A stretch of DNA of 42,441 nt from positions 1-42,441 of the forward strand of contig JALOOL010000011.1 of the NCBI GenBank assembly GCA_025454425.1. Direction: 5' to 3'. The position numbers and the translations under genes are program-made. The number at the start of each line of letters is the position of its first letter. Within the stretch, counting starts at the first letter, position 1. Positions 9,906 to 17,492 of the stretch are shown here, piece by piece. Source of the stretch: Hydrococcus sp. Prado102. Its GTDB lineage: Bacteria; Cyanobacteriota; Cyanobacteriia; Cyanobacteriales; Microcystaceae. A model generated the notes under the pieces. It had not been told where the DNA came from, searched no databases, and was given only the letters and a program-made list of their open reading frames with translations.

Positions 9906-9909
9906 TTTT

Positions 9910-9935
9910 GTAGGGGCGCATGACGTGCGCCCTCA
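9910..9935. repeat. GTAGGGGCGCA palindromic repeat next to tRNA-Leu
   Basis: Second copy of the element seen in larC and in the phosphatase gene. GGGCGCA pairs with TGCGCCC across TGACG. It begins five bases after the tRNA and could act as its 3' hairpin, although no T-run follows. Confidence 0.75.
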
Positions 9936-9979
9936 CTGCGACCAGTTAGGGTTGCACTGTTCGCTAAATAAGTTACCCG

Positions 9980-10765
9980 ATGATTACGAGTCTTCAAAAC
10001 CCTCTCGTCAAACAGATGCGGAAGTTGCACTCTTCCAAAGGAAGGCGCGAACAAAATCTGTTTTTATTAGAAGGAACTCATTTACTAGAGACAGCTTGCG
10101 AGAACGATTGTTCCCTAGTGACGGTTTGTTATACTCAGCAATGGCAAGAACGCTATCCGCAATTGTGGGAAGTGGCTTGTAAGCAGGCAAAACGGACGGA
10201 GATAGTCTCAGAAGAAGTCTTAGGCGCGATCGCGACAACCGTTCATCCCGATGGCGTAGTTGCTACTGCTGTTCGCATCATAGATAAACCCGTACAGCTA
10301 GCTCATCTCCATTTAGGATTAGTTTTAGAAAGGTTGCAAGACCCTGGCAATTTGGGGACAATTATTCGTACTAGCGTTGCGGCGGGGGTTGACGGGTTGT
10401 GGTTGAGCGATAATAGCGTGGATTTAGATAATCCTAAAGTGTTGCGATCGTCTGCTGGAGCATGGTTTCATTTACCGATCGCGATTAGTTCTAATTTAAC
10501 TGAAGTGGTGAAAGAATATCGATCCCAAGGCGTACAAATCGTTGCTACACTTCCTAAAGCTAATAAATTATATTGGGAAATCGATTTTAATCGTCCAACT
10601 CTAATTTTACTGGGTAACGAAGGGGCAGGATTGACAGAAGAATTGATATCGCTGTCCAATCTTCAAGTCAAAATTCCGTTGAATAAGGGAGTTGAATCGT
10701 TAAATGTCGCGATCGCGTCGGCATTATTATTGTACGAAGCACAACGACAAAATAGGCAACATTAA
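9980..10765 (+). CDS. TrmH/SpoU-family RNA 2'-O-methyltransferase
   Basis: A 261-residue SPOUT-knot enzyme, probably methylating a ribose 2'-OH in 23S rRNA or tRNA with SAM. An N-terminal substrate-binding domain (about 1-95) is followed by the catalytic domain. The three SpoU motifs are clear: LQDPGNLGTIIRTS (about 116-129) with the catalytic Arg, LGNEGAGLTEE (about 213-223) and IPLNKGVESLNVAIAS (about 234-249). The ATG at 9980 has only a weak ribosome-binding site. The substrate position cannot be predicted. A truncated methyltransferase frame starts 5 bases downstream. Confidence 0.92.
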   Translation: MITSLQNPLVKQMRKLHSSKGRREQNLFLLEGTHLLETACENDCSLVTVCYTQQWQERYPQLWEVACKQAKRTEIVSEEVLGAIATTVHPDGVVATAVRIIDKPVQLAHLHLGLVLERLQDPGNLGTIIRTSVAAGVDGLWLSDNSVDLDNPKVLRSSAGAWFHLPIAISSNLTEVVKEYRSQGVQIVATLPKANKLYWEIDFNRPTLILLGNEGAGLTEELISLSNLQVKIPLNKGVESLNVAIASALLLYEAQRQNRQH

Positions 10766-10769
10766 CCTG

Positions 10770-10919
10770 ATGGAACCCTATAAATTTACAACAATTGCAC
10801 ATAGCGATCGTGTATTTTGTAGTCCTCTAAGCGAGTCAAAAGTCGCCCGAATTCTCGAACGAATAGAACTTCTACCAAAAGAACGAGTTATCGATGTTGA
10901 TTTTGGAAAAGTGCATTAG
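10770..10919 (+). pseudogene. truncated class I SAM-dependent methyltransferase
   Basis: A 49-codon frame from ATG 10770 to TAG 10917-10919. The peptide MEPYKFTTIAHSDRVFCSPLSE and the later KVARILERIELLPKERVIDV read like the start of a small-molecule methyltransferase, running up to the SAM-binding motif I (normally VIDVGCGxG). Here motif I becomes VDFGKVH and the frame ends, so the catalytic domain is gone. It sits 5 bases after the rRNA methyltransferase stop. The break point coincides with the end of the reverse-strand unknown gene at 10933. Confidence 0.55.
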
Positions 10920-10932
10920 TGCCAAAATATGT

Positions 10933-12069
10933 TTATTTTGTCCCAGAGAAAAATCGTTTTAATTGTCTGATGAGGTCTGGTAAATCAATCTCAAGCCAAT
11001 TATTTTTGTATTTTGTAATAGAAAAACCTCGTATTAACTCTTCTTTCTCCTCATTTCGTTCTTGCGTTGTCGTTATCCTTGAGGATTCAAATATATTCTT
11101 ACTATTAAGTTCTCGACGCTGATTTTCAATTAAGAATTGTTGTGCCTGAATAGTCGCGTTTTTATATTGAACTTCTGCATAAGCTAATCTCAATTGTGCA
11201 TTCAAGTTATCTATATTGGCACTCAACCGTTGTATAGCTATATCGTATTCGACAGAAGGAGAGATTAAGTGACTGGAAGGCAAGCATAGATAGATCCTGA
11301 GAGCATCATAAATCTTATCAAGAGCATCGCGTTTATTAGTTGGTGTTACTGAAAAAAGAACCTGTCCGGCATCTTCTTTAAGCTCAGCAGTCGATTCAAT
11401 GCCTAAATCTCGTAAGAATCGTACAAAGTATAATAAATATTGTTCGCAAGGCGTTTTTACTTCTTCGGGAAAATCAAAATACATAACTACAGAATCACCA
11501 CGAAGCTTTGATACTAAATTTCTAACTATCTTGTTGTGCAATTCACGCAAAATCTCATAAGCTTGCTTAATTTCACTTCCTATCAAAGTTTTTCCTAAAC
11601 TTGTTTTAAATTCTAATTCAATTACTAAGTTATGTTCTTCATCATCACAACGACGGAGACAAATATTTGAGGGATTTGATGATTGAACGAACAGATCGAA
11701 TTCCTGAATATACTCTTTTACACTCCAAAGCTGCTTCCAATTATTTCTATCAAGATATAGAGTTAAAATTATAGTAAATCTTTTTTTGTCATCATCTCGA
11801 TGTACAAAAATTTTTGGATATAACTCTACCCAATCTTGCGGATATTCTAAAATTAACGAGTGTATAGATTTAAATATTTGAAAAAAGCTATGGTTAACAA
11901 TCTTCTTGCTAACCTCAAAATTTTCAATATCGATTTCTAGCTTGGGAGAGCTTCCAGAGACTTTTGCATCACCAACATAAGTTCCATTTACAGATAATTC
12001 ACATTCATCTCCCTGTATTGCACTTTTACCGCTATCAGTGTTACTCTGTTTTCGCTTAATTTCAAGCAT
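10933..12069 (-). CDS. uncharacterised 378-residue protein
   Basis: I do not recognise a family. The protein is soluble, with mixed alpha/beta composition up to about residue 275, a predicted coiled coil (about 275-325, RLSANIDNLNAQLRLAYAEVQ region) and a basic C-terminal end. There is no signal peptide or membrane segment. The gene is AT-rich and I see no GCGATCGC octamer in its 1.1 kb, whereas neighbouring genes carry several each. This suggests recent acquisition. Its 3' end abuts the truncated methyltransferase at 10919, so its arrival may have destroyed that gene. No mobile-element gene is adjacent. Confidence 0.75.
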   Translation of the reverse strand: MLEIKRKQSNTDSGKSAIQGDECELSVNGTYVGDAKVSGSSPKLEIDIENFEVSKKIVNHSFFQIFKSIHSLILEYPQDWVELYPKIFVHRDDDKKRFTIILTLYLDRNNWKQLWSVKEYIQEFDLFVQSSNPSNICLRRCDDEEHNLVIELEFKTSLGKTLIGSEIKQAYEILRELHNKIVRNLVSKLRGDSVVMYFDFPEEVKTPCEQYLLYFVRFLRDLGIESTAELKEDAGQVLFSVTPTNKRDALDKIYDALRIYLCLPSSHLISPSVEYDIAIQRLSANIDNLNAQLRLAYAEVQYKNATIQAQQFLIENQRRELNSKNIFESSRITTTQERNEEKEELIRGFSITKYKNNWLEIDLPDLIRQLKRFFSGTK

Positions 12070-12260
12070 TAGATTAGTCTATCTCCTCTTAAGCTTGTTG
12101 CTGTTTTTGGCTATTTAACGAAAGGTATATATTTTTAATATTAAAATCGATCGCTTTTAATTACCAATCAAGCTATTACGGATTTTCTATAAGTCTTATA
12201 ATGCTCCTCAACAAGCAATTCAGAGCATAAGTTGAACAAAACAAAATTTATTCTGTTTAC

Positions 12261-13400
12261 CTAAACTCTATAAGCATGAAGGATTTGATAATCTTTTTCA
12301 AACTGTTGCGCTAGCAATTTCATTAATGTATTGCGTACTGCTATAAAAACGCGATTCTCGATTCGAGCAACTTTACCTATTTGCAACGATTGTTCGACAA
12401 TTTTTTTGGTACGAAGCAGACGCAGCGATTCGTATTGACGAAATGCTTCTGCGCTATCGGATTGTTCTAATAAACAATTAGTGACGACTACTGCATCTTC
12501 TATTGCCATACACGCTCCTTGTCCCATCGTCGGTAACATTGGATGCGCGGCATCTCCTAACAAGGTAACATTGGCAAGACTCCACGATCGCAGTGTAGGG
12601 CGATCGTAAAGATCGGTTTTGAGAATATTAACTTCATCCGTTGTCGCAATCAGTTCTGGAATCGGTATCGCCCAATCTCGAAACATTTCCTGAAGCTCTT
12701 GTTTGCGTCCTATAGATGCGTCGGGTTGCCCTTCTAAAGCTTTAACTGCTGCATACCAATACATTCGCCCTTTACCAATAGTCACAAATCCAAAGCCATT
12801 ACCAGCGCCCAAAAATTCACAGATGTAACCTGGTTTATAGCTATCGGGGATGTAATTAGTCAGTCCTCGGTAAGCAGTCATCCCTCGATAGATTGGTTTG
12901 GCGTCGCCGAATAGTTGCACTCGCACTCGCGATCGCAAACCATCTGCCCCAATCAAAGCATCTCCTTCATCTGTTAAATTAGAAGTAAGATAGGTGATAA
13001 CTTTGTCTTTATGTCGCTCGAAGCGCTCGAACGACTCGCCTAAAACGGTTTGCTCTAAAGGTAGTTTCCGCCAAAGCAACGCTTGTAAATCGGCGCGGTG
13101 AATAGCGATAGCTGGCACTTCAAAACCATCTACGCGAAGGTTCATCAACTCTTTGCCCCTTTGAGAAAAGAATTGATAGTTAGTTACGCGATCGCCCTCT
13201 TTTAATGCGTCTTCCAATACGTCTAATTTTTTCAAAACATGAGTGGCGTTTGCCCAAAGTGCAATTCCAGCACCAACTTCTCGCAATGTTGCTGTCCTCT
13301 CGTAAACCACAGCTTCTAATCCTATGCGATGAAGGGCGAGGGCAGTTGCCGCACCGCCAATTCCCCCACCAATAATAATAATTTTTTTATGACTGTGCAT
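12261..13400 (-). CDS. FAD-dependent aromatic monooxygenase
   Basis: A 379-residue flavoprotein monooxygenase of the salicylate hydroxylase/zeaxanthin-epoxidase-like group. The N-terminal Rossmann motif GGGIGG (11-16), a DG motif around DALIGADGLRSR, and the second FAD motif GDAAHPMLPTMGQGA are all intact. It should use NAD(P)H and O2 to hydroxylate or epoxidise a ring substrate that cannot be named. It is divergent from a TetR regulator with 152 bases between start codons, the usual layout in which the regulator controls the enzyme. Its absence of a signal peptide implies a cytosolic enzyme. Confidence 0.9.
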   Translation of the reverse strand: MHSHKKIIIIGGGIGGAATALALHRIGLEAVVYERTATLREVGAGIALWANATHVLKKLDVLEDALKEGDRVTNYQFFSQRGKELMNLRVDGFEVPAIAIHRADLQALLWRKLPLEQTVLGESFERFERHKDKVITYLTSNLTDEGDALIGADGLRSRVRVQLFGDAKPIYRGMTAYRGLTNYIPDSYKPGYICEFLGAGNGFGFVTIGKGRMYWYAAVKALEGQPDASIGRKQELQEMFRDWAIPIPELIATTDEVNILKTDLYDRPTLRSWSLANVTLLGDAAHPMLPTMGQGACMAIEDAVVVTNCLLEQSDSAEAFRQYESLRLLRTKKIVEQSLQIGKVARIENRVFIAVRNTLMKLLAQQFEKDYQILHAYRV

Positions 13401-13460
13401 TGCTCTATTTCTTATCTAACATAGATTTTGTATTTATCAACTAACCTACGCGATGTTTAG

Positions 13461-13531
13461 TTGACTTGTCAATTGCCAAAACTTTGACAGATAAGAAAAC
13501 TCTCGTTTATGCTAACTGTCGTGAAAGTTAG
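13461..13531. promoter_or_regulatory. candidate operators between monooxygenase and tetR
   Basis: Two perfect inverted repeats lie in the divergent promoter region: TTGAC-tt-GTCAA at 13461-13472 and CTAACT-8-AGTTAG at 13512-13531. Either could be bound by the adjacent TetR dimer. A further TTTGACAG at 13483 resembles half of the first. Confidence 0.45.
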
Positions 13532-13552
13532 TTAATAACCTCTATAGCTGTA

Positions 13553-14188
13553 GTGGCAACCAAAAATAAACGTGCCTCAAAAGCCTCTCGAAATACGCGC
13601 GATCGCGAAGCAACTAAGACTGAAATTTTAGATGCCGCAGTAGAAGAATTTGCGCGAAATGGACTTGCTAATGCTCGAATTGAAGCGATCGCAGCTAATA
13701 CTGGGGTGACGAAAGCAATGATTTATTACTATTTCAACAATAAAGAAGGTTTGTATGAGGCAATACTAAAACGGGGTTTTAACGCATATATGCAGCCATT
13801 ACAAGAGCTTTCTTTAGAAACATTATCGCCTACAGAAGCCCTAGAAGAGTTTGTGCGCTGCCTTCTCTCCATTTTAGTTCGCAATCCCAATTGGCCGCTA
13901 ATTATGTGCTACGAGGCATTACAAAATCAAGGTCGATATTATAAACGCATCGGCATTAACAACATTGACGCGCAATTAATTGCAATTTTAGAAAGAGGTG
14001 TTGCAGATGGTAGCTTTCGTCCCCTAGATCCTCGATTTACTGCCAACAATATCATCGGCATCTGTGTTTTCTACTTTATCAGTCGAGACGGGATGCAGTA
14101 TCTTTTTCCTGGTAAAAGAATGTTAGGAAAGCAGATGCTTCAATTACACGTCGAACAGGCGATCGCGTTAATTTTAGCAAGCGTATAA
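13553..14188 (+). CDS. TetR/AcrR-family transcriptional regulator
   Basis: A 211-residue repressor-type regulator. The N-terminal helix-turn-helix domain is clear (EILDAAVEEFARNG, then TGVTKAMIYYYFNNKEGLYEA, about residues 24-68). The C-terminal half is the variable ligand-binding part. The start is GTG at 13553 and no upstream in-frame ATG exists. It probably controls the divergent monooxygenase and itself. Its last 10 codons (AIALILASV) are repeated in a remnant at 15565-15615, where the frame runs six codons further before its stop, so the present stop may be a newer one. Confidence 0.92.
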   Translation: MATKNKRASKASRNTRDREATKTEILDAAVEEFARNGLANARIEAIAANTGVTKAMIYYYFNNKEGLYEAILKRGFNAYMQPLQELSLETLSPTEALEEFVRCLLSILVRNPNWPLIMCYEALQNQGRYYKRIGINNIDAQLIAILERGVADGSFRPLDPRFTANNIIGICVFYFISRDGMQYLFPGKRMLGKQMLQLHVEQAIALILASV

Positions 14189-14229
14189 TAGGTGACGACA
14201 GGTGTTAAATTTTTTTAAGAAAAGTTAAT

Positions 14230-14342
14230 TACATTTTAGACAAATTTGGTTGCATGGAAACACAATAGCCATTGAAGTCGCCATCTTTTTCTACTACAGC
14301 TTGTAGCGGCGGATGGATTCAACAAAGTCAACTTCGTCCTTT
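14230..14342 (-). pseudogene. frameshifted remnant of an unidentified gene
   Basis: On the minus strand two adjacent frames together read as one protein-like tail: KDEVDFVESIRRYKL, then after a one-base shift near 14299, AVVEKDGDFNGYCVSMQPN and a stop at 14230-14232. An in-frame TGA precedes it. The composition looks like a real C-terminal segment rather than chance, but I cannot name the family. It lies between tetR and the Phd-VapC pair, and the parent gene's 5' part is missing. Confidence 0.4.
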
Positions 14343-14362
14343 CAAGTAATTGAACCTTAGAG

Positions 14363-14390
14363 TTAGCTAAGCTAGACTTAGCTATATATT
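14363..14390 (+). promoter_or_regulatory. candidate autoregulatory operator and -10 box of the Phd-VapC operon
   Basis: TTAGCTA occurs at 14363-14369 and again at 14378-14384, 15 bases apart. The first is part of a palindrome (TTAGCTAA). TATATT at 14385-14390 is a plausible -10 element. Phd-type antitoxins commonly repress their own operon through such paired sites. The assignment is by position and symmetry only. Confidence 0.35.
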
Positions 14391-14404
14391 CTAAAGATAA
14401 AGCC

Positions 14405-14644
14405 ATGCACACCGCTAACATCCACGAAGCCAAAAGCCAGCTTTCCCGTCTCATTGAAATGGCAATTGCTGGAGAAGAAGTCATCATTAGCAAAGCAGGC
14501 AAACCTGTCGTCAAGCTAGTGCCTTATCCCGACCAAACTAGCCCTCGTCCTTTAGGAGTATGGCGCGGCAAAGTTAAAATTGCTGAAGATTTTGATGAAT
14601 TGCCGTCAGATCTAGCAAATGCCTTTCAAGGTCAAGAACCATGA
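14405..14644 (+). CDS. Phd/YefM-family antitoxin
   Basis: A 79-residue antitoxin with the typical Phd/YefM N-terminus (NIHEAKSQLSRLIEMA, GEEVIISKAGKPVVKLVPY, about residues 5-41). This part forms the DNA-binding dimer, and the acidic tail (EDFDELPSD) should wrap the toxin. It overlaps the following PIN toxin by 4 bases (ATGA), the usual coupling of antitoxin and toxin translation. Confidence 0.93.
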   Translation: MHTANIHEAKSQLSRLIEMAIAGEEVIISKAGKPVVKLVPYPDQTSPRPLGVWRGKVKIAEDFDELPSDLANAFQGQEP

Positions 14645-15018
14645 GGTTGTTATTAGATACCCATATTGTGTTATGGTGTCTGGCTGACGATCCAACACTG
14701 CCGGAAAATATTCGCACGACAGTAGTAAATAGCAGCAATACCGTCTTTGTTAGTGCAGCAAGTGGTTGGGAAATCGCGATAAAAAAGGCAATTGGCAAAT
14801 TAGAAGCACCAGACGACTTATTAGAAGCAATTTCTGCCTGTCATTTTGAGCCACTGTCAATCACCCTTGCTCATGCTATGAAAGTGGGTTCTCTTCCCAG
14901 GCACCACGACGACCCTTTTGACCGAATGCTCATCGCTCAATCTATTCTTGAAGGATGTACGCTAGTCACTCGCGATTGTCGGATAAAAGCCTATGATGTT
15001 CCTATTTTGCCAGCTTAA
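14641..15018 (+). CDS. vapC: PIN-domain (VapC-type) toxin ribonuclease
   Basis: A 125-residue PIN nuclease. The four acidic metal ligands expected for the family are present: Asp6 (LLLDTH), Glu44 (GWEIAIK), Asp94 (DPFDRM) and Asp112 (TRD). The toxin should therefore be active and held in check by the upstream Phd-type antitoxin. VapC enzymes cleave tRNA or rRNA sites. The target here is unknown. The sub-type (WEIAIK, HHDDPFDRMLIAQ) is the one often paired with Phd/YefM rather than VapB. Confidence 0.93.
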   Translation: MRLLLDTHIVLWCLADDPTLPENIRTTVVNSSNTVFVSAASGWEIAIKKAIGKLEAPDDLLEAISACHFEPLSITLAHAMKVGSLPRHHDDPFDRMLIAQSILEGCTLVTRDCRIKAYDVPILPA

Positions 15019-15165
15019 GTAAATGGAAACCTGTCTTCTACCAGAACTTTAAGTCGCTTTTTTTTGTTGTCTGTTTTATTTTTTGGCTATAAACTTACTC
15101 GCGATCGCAATGCTCGGAAGTTGTATTTTGCCATAATTGAGTGAAATGGTAAAAAGGAGGTTTTT

Positions 15166-15552
15166 ATGTCCCCAGAACATATTCAAACAATAATTTCTGC
15201 TTATTTCAATGCTCAGTCCGCCATGAATTCTCAAGATTGGGTAAAAAATTTTACAGAAGATGCGGTAATTTACGATCCGGTGGGCAATCCACCTAATAAG
15301 GTGCAAGAAACTGCCGACCAGTTTTTTGGATTGCTCAAAATGGCTTTTGAACGGCTGGAACTGACTCAAGACCATGTGTTTATCGCGAGCAATAATGCGG
15401 CGGTGAAATGGACGATGCGGGGTTGGGGCAAAAACGGCAAACAGGGTATTGCAGAAGGGATTAGCACTTTTAAGTTTGAGGAGTCGGGCAAGATTCAACA
15501 AGTGTCGTCTTACTGGGATGATGCTGCAATGATGCGGCAACTTCGCGATTAG
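15166..15552 (+). CDS. SnoaL/NTF2-like protein
   Basis: A 128-residue protein of the SnoaL-like polyketide-cyclase/ketosteroid-isomerase fold: an N-terminal helix with YFNAQSAMNSQDW, then FTEDAVIYDPVGNPP and strands such as HVFIASNNAAVKWTMRG. A strong ribosome-binding site AAGGAGG sits 6 bases before the ATG. Substrate and activity cannot be assigned. It follows the toxin-antitoxin pair and lies just before a copy of the tetR tail. A second, weakly similar SnoaL protein is encoded at 30900-31295. Confidence 0.85.
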   Translation: MSPEHIQTIISAYFNAQSAMNSQDWVKNFTEDAVIYDPVGNPPNKVQETADQFFGLLKMAFERLELTQDHVFIASNNAAVKWTMRGWGKNGKQGIAEGISTFKFEESGKIQQVSSYWDDAAMMRQLRD

Positions 15553-15564
15553 TATTACGCAAAA

Positions 15565-15615
15565 GAGGCGATCGCATTAATTTTAGCCAGCGTCAAGCAA
15601 GTTGCGACAGGTTAA
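15565..15615 (+). pseudogene. remnant copy of the tetR 3' end
   Basis: Fifty-one bases reading EAIALILASVKQVATG and a stop. The first 28 bases differ at only about three positions from 14156-14183 at the end of tetR, and the similarity continues beyond the tetR stop (GACGACAGGT against GCGACAGGT). Nothing of the rest of tetR precedes it, since the SnoaL gene ends 12 bases upstream. It forms an imperfect direct repeat that brackets the 1.4 kb segment with the toxin-antitoxin pair and SnoaL. Confidence 0.65.
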
Positions 15616-15627
15616 ACTGTAATGAAA

Positions 15628-17097
15628 TTAAGATGAAAAATCAGTCTGCTTCAAATCCTCTAGTGCGATCGATGCGAGTTCTGAGTCATCTAGAGAGCCT
15701 ATTCGATTCACAATCCGATTTGCCTGTTGTTCGATCGTTCGCTCGAAGATAATTCGCACAAATCGCCCATTGCCAAACTGTTTATTGCGATTGGAATAAG
15801 CGTCAGCGAAGATTTTTTGCAGTTCTACTCGCGCGCTGAAACTTAGAGTGTAGCCATTGTCTTGGCAGAATTTATTAAAAATCGACACTAGTTCATTGGG
15901 AGTGTAATGGTCGAAGTCAAATATCCTTGAGAAGCGCGACTTTAAGCCTGGATTGGATGCCATGAAATAGTTCATTTCTTCGGTGTAGCCCGCTACGATG
16001 ACAGCTAAGCGATCGCGACGATCTTCCATCCGTTTCAGCAAGGTTTGCAATGCCTCATGCCCAAAATCATAAGAAACCCCATCTTTTGGTGCTAGTGCAT
16101 AAGCTTCATCGATAAATAAAACTCCGTCGATCGCTTGCTTGACAGCATCATCGACCCGTAGCGCCGTTTGCCCCAGATAGCCGCCGACAATTCCTGCGCG
16201 ATCGGTTTCGACGACATGCCCCCGATCGAGGTATCCCAATTGCTTATATAATCGCCCTATCAGTCGCGCCAGGGTTGTCTTTCCAGTTCCTGGCGGCCCT
16301 GACAAAACCAAATGCAGCGAAGTTTCTGCAACTATCAATCCGCGTGATTTTCGCTCTGTCTGTACTTTCAAGAAGTTACTTAAAAACAAAAGCTGTTGTT
16401 TGGCATAATCGAGTCCAACGAGCGATCGCAGTTCTTCTAATACTTTGTCTAAAGTGTCATCCGCAGGCGGTTCGTGTTCCAGAAAAGATGCCTCAGTTGC
16501 ACGAGGCTCGGATTTATTTGATTTATAGTTCTTGTTTTCTGCGTTGGCAATAGCGATCGTTAAACTATGAACTCTAATCTTCTGTTTATTGTACACAATA
16601 AAGCCAAACTTGCGATCGAAGACCTGTGTTAAAGAGTCTGCTGATAGTGTTTCGACGATTGTACTATTAATATAGAAATCGATCGATTCACCGCTACGTC
16701 GCATCTCTAACACGTTCAAGCCTGTGGAGTAACGAATTTCTGCACAAGCTTTCCAATCCACAAAGGCATTTAATTTACCGTTTTCGACTTTAGCAATTCG
16801 GTAATACCCATTCTTAGAAATTACAAACTCAAAGCGATCGTATGCGTCCGATAGTCCCCAAACAAATCCAAATCCATGATTTACGTTGCTCATCACATGT
16901 TCTAGGACGACATGAACGTGAAATTCCGATTTGTCGTAGAAATATTCTAAGGATTGCCACGCTAACCAACAATTATTTACCGCTCGTTTATGTTCAAATG
17001 TATAGTAATTGCTATCGATCGCGAGATAGCAATCATCACTATCTTTGGTAGACCATTTATGGCGATTATCTTGAAAGTACTCCTCAAAAATTAGCAT
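15628..17097 (-). CDS. CbxX/CfqX-type AAA+ ATPase with N-terminal lectin-like domain
   Basis: A 489-residue two-part protein. Residues 1-185 look like a concanavalin/laminin-G-like or DUF1080-like beta-sandwich (GFGFVWG, DRFEFVISKNGYYRIAK, LNVLEMRRSGESIDFYIN). After a hydrophilic linker (186-212) comes an AAA+ domain of the CbxX/CbbX class with Walker A GPPGTGKTT (267-275), Walker B LFIDEAY (327-333) and an arginine-finger region (LKSRFSRIFDF). CbbX proteins remodel red-type Rubisco and relatives work in other complexes. The lectin-like partner domain argues against a plain Rubisco activase. There is no signal peptide. The gene is alone and divergent from a possible small RNA. Confidence 0.9.
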   Translation of the reverse strand: MLIFEEYFQDNRHKWSTKDSDDCYLAIDSNYYTFEHKRAVNNCWLAWQSLEYFYDKSEFHVHVVLEHVMSNVNHGFGFVWGLSDAYDRFEFVISKNGYYRIAKVENGKLNAFVDWKACAEIRYSTGLNVLEMRRSGESIDFYINSTIVETLSADSLTQVFDRKFGFIVYNKQKIRVHSLTIAIANAENKNYKSNKSEPRATEASFLEHEPPADDTLDKVLEELRSLVGLDYAKQQLLFLSNFLKVQTERKSRGLIVAETSLHLVLSGPPGTGKTTLARLIGRLYKQLGYLDRGHVVETDRAGIVGGYLGQTALRVDDAVKQAIDGVLFIDEAYALAPKDGVSYDFGHEALQTLLKRMEDRRDRLAVIVAGYTEEMNYFMASNPGLKSRFSRIFDFDHYTPNELVSIFNKFCQDNGYTLSFSARVELQKIFADAYSNRNKQFGNGRFVRIIFERTIEQQANRIVNRIGSLDDSELASIALEDLKQTDFSS

Positions 17098-17119
17098 ATC
17101 GTTTGGGTTAGGGATTCAA

Positions 17120-17229
17120 GCAAAAGATAAGAGTGGATGCGACTCTGCTAAAAGTAACTACAATATCACAACGCAGAATACGATCTGAATAAAAAGTTAC
17201 TAAAGACCTCTTATGACAGGGGTTTTTTT
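17120..17229 (+). ncRNA. candidate small structured RNA ending in an intrinsic terminator
   Basis: The interval can fold into a hairpin AGAGT-7-ACTCT (near 17130), a longer stem AGTAACT/AGTTACT enclosing about 40 bases, and a terminator hairpin with six T at 17206-17229. No reading frame of size occupies it. A forward terminator here has no upstream forward gene to serve, which is why an RNA is proposed. It might also be an attenuator for the HAD gene 260 bases downstream. Confidence 0.3.
17206..17229 (+). terminator. intrinsic terminator in the AAA/HAD intergenic region
   Basis: ACCTCT pairs with AGGGGT across a 6-base loop (one G-T pair) and is followed by a run of T on the forward strand. 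The nearest forward gene upstream is SnoaL at 15552, too far away to be its natural client. Confidence 0.6.
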
Positions 17230-17256
17230 ATTTTGTCAATTTTTTTATCGAAAAAA

Positions 17257-17348
17257 TATAGCAATCCCATTTCATTTGTGAAAACATCTTACGCGCGCGA
17301 GCGGGACGCTCGCACTACAAGATTCACGATTAATTTAGGATTGCTATA
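17257..17348. mobile_element. MITE-like element with TATAGCAATCC terminal inverted repeats
   Basis: A 92-base element begins TATAGCAATCC and ends GGATTGCTATA. The inverted repeats extend imperfectly to about 24 bases (through GTGAA/TTCAC). Inside is a GC-rich hairpin GCGAGC-gggac-GCTCGC. It encodes nothing. The rest of the gap from 17098 to 17492 holds the candidate RNA before it and plain AT-rich sequence after it. Confidence 0.65.
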
Positions 17349-17492
17349 GTTGAATAAAAACATTTTAAAAATTAGAAAAATTTAAAATTTTGTTAGCCCA
17401 ACGTCTAATACCAGTGAGTTTGGCAAGTATTTAACTTATTTTTACCTGATAGACTGTTTAAGTCCCTTTAGTATATTTTCATTAGAACAATC

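Noticed and set aside
15076-15540. 154-codon reverse frame opposite the SnoaL gene
   Set aside because: It is antisense to a gene with a strong ribosome-binding site and family match, and its composition is not protein-like.
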